From: Ricinus communis
Taxonomy: Eukaryota > Streptophyta > Magnoliopsida > Malpighiales > Euphorbiaceae
Length of the DNA: 64,000 nucleotides
Reading direction: 5' to 3'
Assembly (NCBI RefSeq): GCF_019578655.1
Contig: NC_063258.1
Span: forward strand, 3,658,001 to 3,722,000
Of this stretch, positions 24,542-35,870 are shown one piece after another. The notes under the pieces were generated by a model. The model did not search any database, was not told the origin of the DNA, and worked only from the letters and a program-made list of their open reading frames with translations. The position numbers were made by a program, and so were the translations under genes. Numbering within the stretch: position 1 is the first letter of the stretch; every line of letters begins with the position of its first letter.

Positions 24542-27500
24542 TTACAGATCAAAGCTATGGCTGTGGTAATGGAAAACTGGGTCATGGGATTCTCTCCTTA
24601 AGTTCTGAGACCTGATCTCTCTAGCAACACTTGTCCCCAGATTAGGAGGACCACATACAATGACACCTACATCAACATGGCCCCACCGCTTCGATATAGA
24701 TCCAAATATTTCTGCAGTTTGAGAAATAAGTGTTGGTAAAGAAAGGGTAGTTTCTTTTGCAATAAAATTAAAACATGAAGAAAATCAAGGCTTTTAATAT
24801 TACAACCTAAGAAGTCAGGCTTGTGTGCAATAGCAGTTGACAATTGTAGATAGCAAATAAAGAGTGTAATTTTCCCTCACTCAGAAGGTAGTAAAATCAC
24901 TTTGACGTGGATTTCATTTCAGGCAACATGCATGTTTAATGCACATTTGATTACTCGGGAAAAAAGTTAAAAAAAAATTAAACTGCAATGGGAAGCTTGT
25001 TCATTCATTATGGATGTGTCTTTCTAGTTTAACATGCACTGAATCCCAAGAAGAGTATTTTAAAAAAAAATAGCAAATTAACTATTTTTAAATGTTCTTA
25101 ATTTTTGAAAATTTTAAAATTTTATTAGTGCAATAATATAAAAATTATATTAAAAATATTTACTAATTAATTTTAGTGTTATATAAATTAATACCATCAA
25201 AATAATTAATATTACTACTTTTTAAAATTAAAAATTTATTATATAATAAAAAAATTAATTTATAATTGAATATAATATTAAAAATTAAGTTAAGATGTTA
25301 TTTTTAGAATTAGAATTATTATCTAATTAGAAAACTAATTTTATTAATTAATATAGCATTAGAATATAATTAATATCATATTTTTTAGAATAGAACTAGT
25401 ATGATTATTATATTAGGAAACTATTTATTAATTAATATATATTAAAATACAATTAAAATGCTATTTTTTAGAATTAGAGTCAATATTTAATTAGGAATGT
25501 AACTTATTAATCAATAAAATAGAAAATTATTAATCAATAAATAAATAGAAAATACTATAAAATTACATATAAGCTTGAATTCCCATGTGTCAAAAATAAG
25601 TACACATGTCAAAACAAAGATTTTATGTGTCAAAAATTAAGTACACATGTCAAAAAAATTTAGGTTTATAAATTAATATATATATAGATTATAAAACTCT
25701 AACGACTTGTAACTCTTTCCAAATTTTGTCCTATCTTGTTCGTTTTCAAGAACATCGACTTTCATTCTTTGTATTGCATGACAAAGTAAAGGATACGAAC
25801 AATAAACAGAAAATAGAGATAACATACATACGTTTTTTGCTGACAACATACAAAGATAACATACAAAAAGCACACATTTTTTCAAATAATCCCTTCTTCC
25901 TTATAATAAACGAGAAGCAAGCATCAGAAATGGACATACCTTTGAAGTCTGGTCTTGAACCATATTGTATCATGGTAGAACTTGCATAGTTTTTCCCATA
26001 CAAATCCTTGTTTGCCACATTTTCATTATTCTTCACCTCGCGAGTCTTTAACCCATTATCCTTGTTTTCTTCCAGTGCTGACATTTTCATTTCCCACAGA
26101 TGCCACAAACCAACAACACAGCCCCCAAAGACAAGTATGCTCACCACCATACATGCTATAAAAAGAAGTCCTTTGTACCACCATGAATGTATGCCATATT
26201 CATTTATGTAGTAAACATCTACCAATCCCAATAAAATAACAAACCCCATCGAAGATATAATAACATAAAGTCCAGACCATATGTTATCACCTGTTCCAAC
26301 CAAAACTGACATGCCACATCCCTTGGATGAAGTGATGACAGAAGAATTTGTGGCCTTGTGAACTAATCCCTCTTCCTGTGGTAGTTATCCAAATGAAGCA
26401 AATTATATCAATTGAATATGATAGATAAACACAACTTAAGTGATGTACCATAAGCACTAAGAGTACAATTACACCTACCAACTGGGCATATGTTTCACGG
26501 GTAACATAAATATGAACCTCCAGATTAAGTTTGTCAGAGAAATATGGACAAATTGACTCCATGTCGATAGTTGACAGAAGAGGAAGCTCAGATGACTTTT
26601 TAATAGCCCAAGTAACCAAAATATTCTTTGGTAAACAGGCCCTTTCTTCATTTATACGGTGGAGAACATCACTCAAGATTGCAAGGAAAGGTGAAATTCC
26701 AATGCCGCCAGCTACTAAAATAAGGTTCTCATACCTAAGAGGAAAAGAAAGTAAATTAAAATAATAATCAAAAGATAAACAAAAATTATGCAGGAAATAC
26801 AGAGAATCATAATTTTATTTAAATTTTTCAAATTTTTGTTCAGAAGCAAGCTTCATCATTTTGAGTTGAATTACTTTAGGTGATAACTAAATTTTGAACA
26901 CAATTAAATGAATTATTAAATTTTACATTACAGAATACAGAATCGCCACAATTACAAAAAATTATCAAGCATTTGATTCATTAATTTCATAATTCATAGT
27001 TAAGGAAGTCATTAAGCCAATGCCAGCATTACTATAAATATGTGATCTCGAGATCAGGATACATACATCAAGTGGTATGGCACTTCATGCCCATATGGCC
27101 CCTCAACACAAGCTGTTATCTTTGGATGTGGTTGGGAAGGTTGATCCTGGAGTTCTGCTACTTCTGCCTCAGATCTATTCTTCACATTTCCTCTTAGTTT
27201 TTCTGTCCACTTCCCAAGAACCTTTATGAGAATGGTTAGATGATATTTGCCATCCAAAGGACTGGATGATACACTAAAAGGATGCCATTGCAGCCATGAT
27301 AACTCCCGAATTTGAAGAAAAATGAAACTAAGGGCATTGTACCGCAGATCTGCATTGTAAAAGTGGAAAATAAGATGCATGCTGTAACAGAAGATAAGCA
27401 GGAAATGAAATACAGGTGATGAACTGTCATTACTTGCTGGTTTTGAAAGGACCAATTCCACTGTTCCACATGGAAGGCATTTAGCTGAAATTACATCTAC

Positions 27501-30500
27501 AGTCCTTCGTGATTGGCAGAATCTCAAAAACCGATCAAGCATGAAAAGGAATATTCCACCAGCAGCTATGCTGAAAACAAAATCGCCAACATGGAACGCC
27601 AAAAAGAGGACAAAGACCACATATAGTTGATGGGTGTAGAAGAACAATTCAAAATTCCACTTTCTCACACCAGGAAGTGATGTTACCCACATGAAAAGTC
27701 CAGCTAAAAGACTGATAACTCCTGCTAGATTGGCAAAGCCAACATCTTTCCATTCCATTATCTGCATGAAACTTTATATCACTGTAATGCAAAAGTTTAA
27801 GATATATACACTGAACTAATCCTATATTATCTTTATCATACATGCAAATAACTCATCCAACTAATGCTTGTAATGATTTTGTGATAATTAGGATTAATCA
27901 GGTAAACAATTTATGACAGATAATTAAATATATTGACAATTAGTCAAAAGTAAAACTTGTCTCCTGATGTTATTGTGGATTGGTTGCCTACTTGTAGTTT
28001 GGCACACATAAAGAAATACCTATGGTTATATATGATGCAACTAAATACATATATGAGTATGAATAATAATAATGATAAATATGTGGAACCTAATGTAGAG
28101 TCGTCAATGTCAAGCTTATTGACTAGTAATAGAGCAACGTCTTCTAAGGACTTCTCTTAATTAAAATGCAATGTTCGGATGTTAAAAATTCTTTGGCTGC
28201 CAAGCATGTGCAACACCTTAGTTGTACTACTTTAAAAATTCTTTGGCTGCCAAGCATGTGCAACACCTTAGTTGTACTACTAAAGAGAATAAAAAGATGA
28301 GGGAAGTATCCAATGAGTTCTCATATAGACTGTTTATTTAAGAACTAACTGATCCTGGTGCTCAATCAGCATTTAATTCAAGAAAAACAAGAAGTCAAAA
28401 ATCAAGAAGCAGTACAAGCAGACAAAATTAATATAAGAAAATCTCTCAGCATCAATCTGTAAGAGCCTCATATCCATAAACATAAGCAGGTCATGACTGT
28501 GATTCTAGGCAAACAGCAGGAAATAAGTTAACATTTTAGGGTATCATTCTTGTTAATTGAAGAAAAAGGCACTTCTAATGTAGGACAGATTTCACTATCT
28601 ATCTACTCATACTATTTCAGTAAATATGAACTAAATAACTGCATGAATTTTATATTTGGCATCTAGATAATAATGACTATTGAGCCTTTGAATACAACAT
28701 GACTATTGAGCCTTTCCCACTGAAGGTCTACTTTCTAGTATAAATACATTTTAATTGAGTGAGATTTGAGTGCAATAGAAAGTCGAGTTTTAAGAATTTG
28801 ATGGCTGAAATATTATGGCAGCATAAAAATAAGCTGTGAAGTCTTCTATGATGGGTTAATTTGATAGTAACTAATTTGTGGGATTTAGATGATGGAGTTT
28901 GAAAAATCCATACAGTTTGGACCAAATCCATTAGCTGGTTAGTAAAACTAAGGTAAAATCCATGAATTTCTCAAAAACTCGTATCATATTGAAAGCTCAC
29001 CTCCTAGGTAGGCATTTGTAAAATACCTCATTTTCTTCAACAAGGATCCAATGAACTCTTTTTTAATCCCAAATACCCTTAAATCTCAAGGATTTGATGT
29101 GGATATCAAACAACAAAGACTATACAAATCATAGAATCAAAAGAACATAAGAAAGACATGGGGTCATTTGCATTCTATGGATTTTACAGCTTAAATTCCA
29201 AATGTTATGTATAAACAAGGTCACCAATGGTGCACCACTGGAGCCAAGTTTAGAAGTAATATAAAGCCAGAGAAGGTGAAAATTGCGGGTTTTCTAGGTT
29301 TGTGAACAATACCTTATATTTGTCTTCAAAATGCAATCAAACACTATATTCAATGATCAAAAGTATCATAAAATAGGTCATATGACTCTATATATATTTT
29401 ACATGCTTTCAGAAATTGTCCTCATTCAAGGTCAATGACCCTTTAATAGGAATACCCCGTATTAAGAGTACTACAGCTGTAGTCAATTCTGCTATACCTC
29501 ATTTTAGAGAATTAAGCCTTGTAAACTTTTGGTTTTTGGTTTTCACAGTTTGCTTGGCAGTCTTCTCTTTCATTAGGGAAAGGAACCAGGCACTGGCTCA
29601 AGGTTAAACTAGGAAAATCCTTACTTGGGGCTGCGTACTCCTTCTATAAGAATTATTTTAAAATTATTCAACAAAGTACAGCATTATTATGGGGATGGTG
29701 AGAAGAGATATATTTTACATCCCAGAGGGGCTATAATTGGAGATACCATTATTTCTAGTACAGAAGTTCCTATAAAAATGGGAAATGCCCTACCTTGATC
29801 TAATCTTAGAATAAGCTATGGATATCATCCTTCATCTGCACTTGCAATGTATAATCGAGGCATTATTATAGCCACTAACTATAAGAACAGGTTCAACAAA
29901 TGGGTTTTTCAACAAAATAAAACACCAATAATCAGCAAATGGATATGTGTAAATACTGTGAACAGATGTAAGAAAAAAAATACACAAAATGACATTGAAA
30001 AGAATCAAGAATGAGGACTCACTTCATAAAGGAGGTCGCCCCGCATTGCCCATCCAACTACATAAAATAGCCCATGGAGAGTAAAAAGCAACATTGTTAA
30101 GTGTCCCAACCATACATGGTACCTTGTAGCATGCTCAAAAGGGATATCAATAATACGGAGAAGAACTGATCCTCGTGCAATTGGAAGAAACAAAAATGCC
30201 AAGCAAAATAATCCAATCATACCAAGTCGAAGTCCTGTCAATTCTATCAGCCAAATGCTGAAATATTTTAAATTAGAAGGGACACAAAGCTAATGGTAAC
30301 AGTGTTCATGCAAAAAGAAATTAGTAAGTTTAATTACAAATGCATCATGAAGTATCTGAAACAATAAACTACCAAAACTCTGCTACCATTAAGAATTTAT
30401 GATACAGTAAGTTGCCATCAACTAATACTTCGACATCAGTTTGTTTTCTACATTATAGCTCGAATTTTGATTTGACTCAAAGGACCATTTCAAAATTAAT

Positions 30501-32787
30501 GGATATTCTGGAGGAAGAAGTTTTCTCTGTACTTCAGTAGCTCTATCTTTTCTTGTTATGTTTCATTAGTAGATTCACGCACTAAAGTCAAGAATCTTCT
30601 AGCACTTTTTTGGTAACAACTGTTCATAAAATCCTAACCAAGGAGCTTGCCAGTTGTTTCTATGGTATTGATCCCAGCTAATGCAAGTACTTTCAATAGA
30701 AGGGAGGCAAATATTAGATGCATCTAAACAGTAATGAAGTTACTGCAGATGCTAAGAGAAGGAAACAAAGGTAGCTAAACACTTGGGAGTTTGAAAGGCC
30801 TTTGTTAGAGTATGTCCAAACCTACTTGATAAGATTGTGGTCCTTATGAACGCACAGGACTTTGCAGCAAGCTGTAGGTAGTTAATTAAAGGGTGTGTTA
30901 TACATCTTCAGTCGATTCAGTCATCAAAATACACAGCCTAAACTTCGTTTATAGTCACAAAGGCATAAAGCAATTAGGCAAGGAACTATTGTCTCCATTT
31001 TTTTCTTCTCCTTTTGTATATGATAAATGGGCTTGGTAGAACTCATTCCAAAAAGCTAGCTCAAAGGAAAAAGATGAACAATCCACTTATATACACTATA
31101 AGTGCCCAATAACCAAGTGATATGAGATAAATACAACTCTAGCACCCAAGCTAGCTCAAAAGAAGAGAGAGTCCAATCCACTTATATACAGTATAAGTGC
31201 CCAATAACCAATCGATATGGAATAAATACAGCTTCTAACACACTCCCTCACGCTTAGCTGACATGCAAAAGGTCCGGGTCCAAATCCATCATTGCAAACA
31301 AAAGGCCGACTTTGATATCATGATAAATGGGCTTGAATAGAACTCATTCCCAAAAGCTAGCTCAAAGGAAGAGGGTGCCCAATCCACTTATATACACTAT
31401 AAGTGTCTAATAACCAAGCGATGTGGGATAAATACAACTTCTAACAATATTGTTAATGGTTGATGTTTTAAGCCAAATGGTTGAGAAAGGAGTTAATAGA
31501 GACATGACATGAATTCAAAGGATACTAATAGGTCTCACTTACAATTTCTAGATGATACAGAATTTCTTTTGTTGAAGAAGGGAAATGTTTCAACCTTGGT
31601 CTGTATTTTGAAAAAAAGTTACCGAGGAAGCCTATAGAAATTAATTGTCAAGGTAATCTCTTAATTTCTCTCCTACAATTTGATACAATGCGGGTGATGC
31701 GTCTTCCATAACATGTTTCGTGTCATGAAGAATCTTTTCCTAATATCTTTCCTTTTCTTTATAGAATCTCTCTATTCCATAACATTCCCATCTTCGATGG
31801 TAGCAACATTTGTTCTTAGATTTCCACTTCTAAGGGGATGGTCAGTTATTTTTGTTACTTGTTTTATTAGATTCTGTAAGATAAAAGGATTATCTCTCTG
31901 GATTCTTCCTAGAAAATGAGCCATTAAGAGTTATCCCTGTATCTCCATGGTGTTTTGTCCTTTAATCTTCTCAACAAAGTTTCAGAGAAAAAAAAAAAGA
32001 TCTTGATCCAAAAAAGCAGAAATTGTACCTTTTTAATTTAAAATTTAAATGCCACTCAGAGATAAGGCTGATATTCTGTATGGTATAAGCATAAATAGCC
32101 CACACAATGTACACAATAAAGAGGAGAATCCCAATGAACTCAGCAGCAGAGACAACCCCAAATGGTCCATCTACGAGAACAGGAAATGTCCACAGGCGGA
32201 CGCTCGGATACCTTGAATCTTTCTTCCTATAAACAAAAGTTCACACACTTTTATACAAAATATCTTGTGAATAAAAGGATCGGCACAAACAACAAGCAGG
32301 GGGTATAAATTCAACTGAGAGGTAAGGCTAAACAATGAAAAGATAGAAACTTCTCCAAGTAAGAAATGACATACTGCTTGAACCCCTCATCTCCGGCGAT
32401 GATAAGATGTGCAATGGAAAGAAATGCAATGAGAAGAATTGGTCCGCTCAATAACAGGAATATGCTTCCTGAAATTTGAAGTTTCCAACATCAAGATTGA
32501 GAGAAAAAAGCAGGAAAATATCATCAGACGAAGGTGAGAAATAGAAACTAAAAAGAGGAAAAAGAAGAAGGGACTGAACCTGAAAGACCAAAAAGAGTTC
32601 CACTGGTGGCATGAATCCATTTCTCAAACAATTCATTGCCAAATTGCGTAGGATAAATAAAGATAAAAGCAACCCATGAAACGAAAATAACCCACATTAG
32701 AAACTTGAGAATCCATTTGACTGATGATGTAAAGAGAGGTGTCTTCTTCACACCATAAGTTGAAAGAAGAGGTTCATGATGATCCAT
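24542..32787 (-). CDS. Ferric reduction oxidase, FRO6/FRO7-like, nine exons, intact
   Basis: Integral-membrane flavocytochrome that passes electrons from NADPH through FAD and two haems to Fe(III) chelates on the far side of a membrane (FRO family). Exons: 32580-32787, 32375-32468, 32029-32226, 30023-30257, 27434-27761, 27067-27349, 26479-26734, 25940-26375, 24542-24711. All junctions are GT/AG, phases agree, and the sum is 2208 nt (735 codons plus stop), close to the usual 720-750. The N-terminus (MDHHEPLLS) is followed by a membrane segment at about 25-45. Haem ligands are H214/H228 (exon 4) and H289/H302 (exon 5). The FAD motif HPFSVSS is at 377-383, GPYG follows, NADPH motif AGGIGIS at 457-463, two further membrane helices lie in exon 8, and CGPP at 699-702. 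FRO6 is known from plasma membrane and FRO7 from chloroplasts; I cannot choose between them by eye. Introns 3, 4 and 8 are enlarged by insertions. Confidence 0.95.
25062..25688 (-). mobile_element. Helitron-like AT-rich repeat, copy 1 (in FRO intron 8)
   Basis: Homologous along its length to 34560-34952, 35766-35870 and 44945-45007, which together are one interrupted copy. On the minus strand it begins TCTATATATATATTAATT preceded by an A, like the TC start of plant Helitrons inserted between A and T. Common words are GACATGTGTACTTA, TGACACATAAAATC and AAATAGCATTTTAATTG-like blocks. The other end, with its CTAG terminus, is missing here. No coding capacity. Assignment to Helitron rests on the termini only. 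Confidence 0.5.
28182..28281. repeat. 50-bp perfect tandem duplication (FRO intron 4)
   Basis: Two adjacent copies of a 50-bp unit that begins TTAAAAATTCTTTGGCTGCC and ends TTGTACTAC plus a T. The corresponding place in the dead copy (about 7265-7320) has a single copy, so the duplication postdates the gene duplication. Confidence 0.9.
29682..29798 (+). pseudogene. Fragment resembling plastid ribosomal protein gene rpl2
   Basis: An open stretch of 38 codons reads [20 protein letters not shown] and then [11 protein letters not shown] before a stop. This is the strongly conserved centre of plastid ribosomal protein L2. It lies inside intron 4 of the FRO gene, on the opposite strand to that gene, so it is best explained as plastid DNA inserted into the nucleus. 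A 63-codon open frame just before it (29416-29607) contains [18 protein letters not shown], which I could not place. Whether it came in with the same insertion is unknown. Confidence 0.75.
31021..31446 (-). mobile_element. TRIM-type miniature LTR element with an extra LTR (FRO intron 3)
   Basis: Read on the minus strand: a 126-bp LTR (31321-31446, TGTTAGAAGTTGTATTT...CCCATTTATCA), a primer-site-like TGATATCAAAGTCGG (31306-31320), a very short internal part, a purine tract CTAAGCGTGAGGGAGTG (31241-31257), a second LTR cut at its 3' end (31145-31240), and then a full third LTR (31021-31144). Each LTR carries CACTTATA...TATATAAGTGG. There is no coding capacity, as expected for TRIMs. The extra LTR suggests unequal recombination or a nested insertion. 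No clean target duplication could be seen. Confidence 0.75.
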
Positions 32788-32870
32788 AGAATATGTTTTA
32801 GCTGTTTAAGTACACTCAAGTAGCTCAATTTGCAAACAGTATGATTCCCATATATATAAAGAAAATGTAG
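32788..32870 (-). promoter_or_regulatory. Possible TATA box of the intact FRO gene
   Basis: TTTATATATATGGG on the minus strand, at about 32850-32864, lies some 65 bases upstream of the ATG. In the dead copy the same position reads TTTAGATATC. Promoter activity is an inference from position and sequence only; an upstream leader exon cannot be excluded. Confidence 0.35.
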
Positions 32871-34434
32871 TAATAAAACCAAAATTTGTGGAACCCATCA
32901 ACATATTAATTGAGGTACATATAAATTTTTGCTCATTTACACAAGAAGATGATAGAGAAAATGAACCACTTAAGAATAATATCAGGAGCTAAAAAATTTC
33001 CATCCATAAATATATTAAAAAAATTTAAAAAAAAATACTGAGAGGTACTGAGAAGTGAAAGAATATGATCGTCGTATGGTATCTATAGTCCGATGTTTAG
33101 ATTGAATTGATGGGTAATGCAATATAGGCCACTGCAATAATTCTTCAAATTAGATAAGAAAATAAAGACAGACTGCGAAATAGAAGTGAAGCACTTAATG
33201 AGTAAAAGGCTAAAAAAGTAATGACTATATAAAACGGACAGAGACCATGCAAATTTGTGTGTACCTGAAGGCTCCATGTCTCATCTAGTTAATAATGACA
33301 AGTAATAATCATCGTCTTTTTCCATCATCTTCTTTTTCTTCTCCAATGGCGCTCGCAGGGAAGTAAATCCAAAAGTTGAAACCTGGCCAAATATAAGAAT
33401 ATAAAAAGAATAGAAGACTCACTTTCATCACACGAGTTACCACCTTGAGATAGGAAGAGGCCAGAATCTTCCTCTCTCAGTGTCCCTTCTCCATTGGCAT
33501 TGGGTTTCTTTGGAATCTGTCTCTTTTCTCTCCTAGCAATTGGTGGGGTCAGTCTCCCTAATCGACTCTACTGCGAGAGAAGGAAGGCTTATACTTGAAT
33601 TTTGGGAAGAAATCACCTCCTGGACCTGAAAAATTAATCTGACCAACCCAACCTGATTCAGCTACTTAAATCCCGACATAATCCGAGCGTCAACTATATA
33701 AGTAAAACTCTAAATTTCTTAAAAAGAAATTGATTTAATAATAAAATTTTAAAGGATTGCATCTTTTCATAACTACTTGATTATATAAGTAAAAGAAATT
33801 ATAAAGATAATCATTCATTCCAGTTAATACAAACAATATCATTTTCTCTCATAATATGAAATAAATTTTGTACTGAACTTGAATATGTGCATTAAGAGTG
33901 TTGCTTAAAAGTATAATAACAGTAAAAATGAGAACTTAGCAAAAGATTGCGTAAATACCTCTTAAATCATATAGAAATATCTATTTAAAAAATAAAAAAA
34001 TATTATAAAATCATACTTGTATACTCTGTATTTATAATGCATAAATTTTTAAAAATTTCATAAAATTTGTATTAAAATTTTTTAAATTAATTATATTAAA
34101 TATCTTCTCTTACAGCATGGAATCAAGTGTTATATTGTCAAAATGATAGATATATCCACACTTGATTTATACAACCAAAGAGTTCTTAAAGCAATATCAA
34201 ACTGGTTTAAATATTGATTTCAAACATGAAAATTATCCAACGAGATTTTCCTCCCCCTTATAAAGAAATTTTTTATAAATATTTTCAATATAAATCAAAA
34301 TATCACTCCAAGAGAGTAAATATTATATTTTGCACTTTATTTTCAAATATGGTGGATTGTACAATAGGCCTATGCAGTCCAACCAGAAGACAAAGAGGAT
34401 TATGATTATTATTATATCCTATATTTAGAAAGAA
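32871..34434. other. Upstream region of the intact FRO gene, no gene seen
   Basis: Mixed composition up to about 33650, including a pyrimidine-rich patch at 33310-33350, which could hold promoter or leader sequence of the FRO gene on the minus strand. Beyond 33700 it is AT-rich. None of the open frames here resembles a protein family. Confidence 0.4.
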
Positions 34435-34952
34435 CTAGTCGTTTATCCATGTGTTGTACGATCGTTATTATTATTTTAATTATAAAATCAAATTAACATA
34501 TACAATTTTAAAAAAAAATTAATATTTAATATTAATTTATAAAATTTTAAAAATAATAGCAAACTTACTATTTTTAAATATCTTTAATTTTATAAATTTT
34601 AAAATTTTATTAATATAATAATACAAGAATTATTTATTAATTAATTTTAATATTATATAAATTAATATAATTGATATTACTATTTTTAGGATTAAAAATT
34701 TTATTATATAATTAAAAAATTAATTTATTATTATTAAAAATATAATTTGACATGTTATTTTCTAGAATTAGAATTATTGTCTAATTATAAAATTAATTTA
34801 TTAGTTTTATAATATTAAAATATAATTAATATGCTATTTTTTTTTAATAGAAATAGTATCATTGTATGATTAGAAAACTATTTATTAGTTAATATAACGT
34901 TTTAATATAAATAATATACTATTTCTTAGGATTAGAGTAAGTGTTTTAATTA

Positions 34953-35765
34953 TGATAAGCTATTTGTGTAGCTAAAATCGAAGGCAATGAACTTATTGAT
35001 GCAGACTAGCATAAATGGTTAGTATCAAGGTCGTATTCTCGGGAAAGGATGATCCTAGACCTACTGCATCGTCTTATGTTATCTAACCTAAACAAAATCG
35101 ATGAAGTATTATGCTATGATTAAATATGAACAAACGATTAACTAAGTGTCAAATAATCTGAAAGGATTTAGGAAAACACTCGAAGGAAAAAGCAAACCCT
35201 AGGGGACCTAAGCTAGTTGAATTTTAGTGAAGATAGAGATTATATTGATTACTAATTGCAATTACCCGTGGATGAATTCTTAATTGAATTTGGTTTCTCT
35301 CTCGAGATAACCGAATTCCTAAACTCAAGAACCTAAAGTTGGAATATTTTCCTAACAATTGATTATTCGATTATCATTAAGCTTTAATCCGCCTCTATTA
35401 AGCTTTGTTAATTCTTAATCTGACTAGTCAATTATCCTTATCTCTAAGTGATTATCTTATTAATACTGAAAGCAAGAAGGATACAAAACTAAACTCAAAC
35501 AATCCAACAATTTAATATTAAGCCAACATAGTAAAGAAATCCCAACGGATTTAATCGATCTAGTTACACATGTTCATGTTTAAAACAACTAGGAAATTAG
35601 TTACAATGAAAGAATAACGAAAATGAAACATGTACACCCTATTCTCTCGAATTGGATGAACAGCTCCAAATCTGAATCTGCACTACGATTGATCTCCCCA
35701 ATTGCCTCTCGATTTGCTCCACTACTGTTCTGCACTCGGAACCTTGCAATTCTGGGATTCTTTAT
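34953..35765 (-). repeat. Athila-type LTR fragment, reverse orientation
   Basis: On the minus strand this matches the 3' half of the Athila LTR at 51588-53059 (TCCTTTCCCGAGAATACGAC, then GATACTxACCAT, down to TAGCTTATCA at the end). It starts with TGATAAGC at 34953. The opposite end runs out near 35765 without the LTR's TGATAGGC start, so it is either truncated or a related LTR with a different 5' part. It splits the Helitron-like repeat. Confidence 0.7.
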
Positions 35766-35870
35766 GAATCAATAAATTAATAGAAAAAATGATAACACTA
35801 CATATAAACTTGAATCTCATATGTCAAAAATAAGTACATATGTCAAAACAAAAATCTTATGTATCATAAA

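Noticed and set aside
27054..27767. A single 237-codon frame through FRO exons 5 and 6 as an uninterrupted exon
   Set aside because: The stretch 27350-27433 has GTAATG and TGCAG borders and interrupts the conserved KPANLRYNAL region of FRO proteins; it is better read as an 84-nt intron.
29416..29607. 63-codon hydrophobic frame as an organelle gene fragment
   Set aside because: I could not match it to any plastid or mitochondrial protein I know; left as unexplained next to the rpl2-like piece.
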